Shown piece by piece: positions 62,545 to 64,000 of a stretch of 64,000 bases of DNA. The DNA is from Ruminococcus sp. (lineage in GTDB: Bacteria; Bacillota; Clostridia; Oscillospirales; Ruminococcaceae): contig JAHZHC010000027.1 in the NCBI GenBank assembly GCA_019420505.1, positions 1-64,000 of the forward strand, given 5' to 3'. The notes beneath the pieces are model-generated. The model had not been told where the DNA came from, made no database searches, and was given only the letters and a program-made list of their open reading frames with translations. How positions within the stretch are numbered: position 1 is the first letter of the stretch; each line of letters opens with the position of its first letter. Both the position numbers and the translations under genes were made by a program.

Positions 62545-63223
62545 CAATTCAAATTTATATTTAGCATTAAAAGAAGTAATTGTTGACCCGGCGAGTCAGG
62601 ATATGTCTGAAGTTATTGAGCTGGATCATCAGTTTTCACGTAGATATAGAAAAACCATTTCCCGAATCATGGGAAAAGCGGAGTCAATGTCTCATAGAAG
62701 CGTAAAAATGAATTTTAAGATTGCTGTAAGCCTTGTTGCTGCGGTGATTGCTATTAGTGCTGTCGGTGTTTCAGGTGATAACCAACAACGAAACTTGAAT
62801 ATAGAAAAAACGGAAATAATAGATTACAGACATGGAGCGGTTAAGATTCGTTATTCCATTAGGGGAGGAACTAAAGTAATAGTTACACCCAATATGTATT
62901 TCCCTAAGTATATTCCTGACGGACTTGAGCTTGATGAAGATGTGACGGTTGAAGAAAGCGATTATTTTTACTTTGTTGATGGGGATAGAACCTTAATTTA
63001 TACAGAAAGTAGCGTACCGGTTTCTCCTTCAATAGATACAGAAACTCTCGTAAGAGAAAAAATAACAATTCACGGTTATGAGGCAGATTTGTTTTATGAT
63101 GCTGATGAACCATTTACATTAATTTTATGGTGTGAAGGATCTAAAGTTTTTGATGTCAGCGGACGTGGTTTGAGTAAAGAAGAAGTTATTAAAGTTGCCA
63201 GATCTGTTAAGAGGCGAAATTAA
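62537..63223 (+). CDS. Putative membrane anti-sigma factor with DUF4367-like extracellular domain
   Basis: A 228-residue protein: cytoplasmic N-terminal part about 1-55, one transmembrane helix (about 57-75, KIAVSLVAAVIAISAVGVSG), and an extracellular domain (about 95-228) resembling DUF4367 (PKYIPDGLELDEDVTVEESD, ending GLSKEEVIKVARSVK). Topology and the 8-bp overlap with the sigma gene suggest it holds the sigma factor at the membrane and senses an outside signal. No zinc-finger HxxxCxxC motif is present in the cytoplasmic part, so it is not a ZAS-type anti-sigma; the binding mode is unknown. Confidence 0.82.
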   Translation: MCNNSNLYLALKEVIVDPASQDMSEVIELDHQFSRRYRKTISRIMGKAESMSHRSVKMNFKIAVSLVAAVIAISAVGVSGDNQQRNLNIEKTEIIDYRHGAVKIRYSIRGGTKVIVTPNMYFPKYIPDGLELDEDVTVEESDYFYFVDGDRTLIYTESSVPVSPSIDTETLVREKITIHGYEADLFYDADEPFTLILWCEGSKVFDVSGRGLSKEEVIKVARSVKRRN

Positions 63224-63307
63224 AAATAGTAACAAAAAATGCATTAAAAATTTAAAAAATTCAATCATAATAAATTTTAGAAATTTGTTGTGAAAGGACG
63301 TTTTTTT

Positions 63308-63715
63308 ATGAAAAAGTTTGTTTCTATGTTGATCATTTTATGTATGTCGTTCTGTATGGCTTCAGCCACAGCGTCTGCTGCTGTTCCCGATGACCCCGGT
63401 ATCTCACCGCTTCACTTATATACATACAATGTTAAACCGAATATATATTTCACCACCGCTAATTCGGTTAAATATGAATGTACTGTAACTGGCAAATCAG
63501 GAACAACACAGATTAAGATATATCTTTATCTCGAAGAATTTTATAACGGTTCATGGAGAACCGTAGATTCTGTCAGCAAAACTGTAAATGCACAGGACGG
63601 CTATGTAAGTGATACTTATACCGCAGCAGCAAGTAACAGAAATTACCGTGCTTTTGCAAGTGTATATGTTTATAAGGGATCGGCATATGAGCATATAGAG
63701 GAATACAATTACTAA
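63308..63715 (+). CDS. Small secreted protein of unknown function
   Basis: A 135-residue exported protein. Signal peptide about 1-25 (KFVSMLIILCMSFCMASATA then SA-AV), mature part about 110 residues, Tyr/Ser/Thr-rich with a beta-strand pattern (SVKYECTVTGKSGTTQIKIY, FYNGSWRTVDSVSKTVNA) resembling a single Ig- or Fn3-like sandwich. No Cys, no anchor. I start at the ATG at 63308, nine bases after AAAGGA, not at the GTG at 63290. It follows the sigma/anti-sigma pair by 84 bp with no terminator between, so it may be a target or cotranscribed effector. Function unknown. Confidence 0.8.
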   Translation: MKKFVSMLIILCMSFCMASATASAAVPDDPGISPLHLYTYNVKPNIYFTTANSVKYECTVTGKSGTTQIKIYLYLEEFYNGSWRTVDSVSKTVNAQDGYVSDTYTAAASNRNYRAFASVYVYKGSAYEHIEEYNY

Positions 63716-63744
63716 TTATAAAGTAAATTTTAAATGAAAATTAT

Positions 63745-63776
63745 AAGAGTCTGCATATAAATGCAGGCTCTTTTTT
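63745..63776 (+). terminator. Terminator of the sigma factor operon
   Basis: Stem AAGAGTCTGCAT/ATGCAGGCTCTT (63745-63756 with 63761-63772, one wobble) then six T. Confidence 0.88.
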
Positions 63777-63925
63777 CATGTTTAATTGAAAAAAATTGCA
63801 AGCCTTTTTAACGCATTGCATATAACAAATCCGAGCATAATATTTTTACAGCGCCGATGAATTGATTATTGTCTATTATTATCTGAGTCAAAAATTATGC
63901 TTTTTATAAAGGAGGATATAAAGCT

Positions 63926-64000
63926 ATGCAGGAAAACGTTCATTTATGCTTATCAGATCTTCTTGATCAGGATATATCGAGCAATGAGTTTTTTAATACG
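63926..64000 (+). CDS. Start of a gene cut by the window end
   Basis: ATG at 63926 with a strong AAAGGAGG 10 bases upstream; 25 codons are visible (MQENVHLCLSDLLDQDISSN...). The acidic, leucine-containing N terminus resembles the cytoplasmic N-terminal parts of anti-sigma-like proteins, such as the one at 62537, but too little is present to assign a function. Confidence 0.65.
   Translation, partial: MQENVHLCLSDLLDQDISSNEFFNT

Overview
This 64 kb window is a low-G+C Firmicutes chromosome. It most resembles a gut or rumen anaerobe of the Ruminococcus / Oscillospiraceae type. This is inference from gene content: secreted BspA-type leucine-rich and fibronectin-III proteins, a GH26 mannanase-like enzyme with a C-terminal SPNTG anchor, consensus TTGACA-17-TATAAT promoters, GGAGG ribosome binding sites, a leucine T-box, a rubredoxin/flavoprotein fusion and a Crp/Fnr-ferredoxin pair. 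I cannot name the species. No prophage, transposase, plasmid replication gene, CRISPR array or rRNA was seen.

Layout. 1-0.7 kb: tail of a tRNA-Asn, then mscL. 0.7-4.7 kb: XRE repressor with operators, divergent to a secreted LRR/Fn3 protein, then a convergent anchored GH26 enzyme. 4.8-7.9 kb: TetR with a drug-type ABC cassette, and a convergent AraC/GyrI-type regulator. 8.1-11.6 kb: a 1149-residue secreted protein with transglutaminase-like, Fn3 and VanY parts. 11.7-15.9 kb: MarR plus a heterodimeric ABC exporter. 16.0-18.7 kb: FAD-Rieske oxidoreductase and DAHP synthase with a structured leader. 18.8-19.0 kb: first copy of an intergenic repeat. 19.5-22.8 kb: sugar-type ABC importer without its own ATPase. 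23.0-26.1 kb: frameshifted putP and glyS. 26.5-32.3 kb: PucR-type regulator, ftsE, ftsX and two tandem M23 murein hydrolases, a probable division and wall-remodelling block. 32.4-35.6 kb: rubredoxin fusion, lipoprotein, CBS protein, D,D-carboxypeptidase. 35.9-36.2 kb: second, inverted copy of the intergenic repeat. 36.4-38.4 kb: leuA behind a T-box. 38.6-44.5 kb: LmbE deacetylase and YfhO-like membrane protein, TetR, glgB. 44.6-45.0 kb: candidate structured non-coding RNA. 45.0-49.2 kb: Crp/Fnr, ferredoxin protein, cobB, pyrG. 49.6-56.1 kb: LCP ligase, lone ABC ATPase, membrane XRE protein, csoR-copA. 56.2-61.4 kb: two large secreted proteins and a 49-residue peptide gene. 61.7-64.0 kb: two tRNA-Gln genes, an ECF sigma factor with a membrane partner, a small secreted protein, and the start of a truncated gene.

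How it fits together. Much of the window concerns the cell surface: glycan binding and hydrolysis, peptidoglycan trimming (VanY, S11 carboxypeptidase, FtsEX with M23 proteins, LCP) and stress-responsive transport. Regulation is compact and readable: most regulators sit beside palindromic operators placed next to good promoters. The observations I find least explained are the orphan transcript at 44.6-45.0 kb, the RNA leader of the DAHP synthase gene, the inverted intergenic repeats, the small peptide downstream of the 981-residue secreted protein, and the copA gene that appears to have absorbed a copZ gene with its own ribosome binding site.
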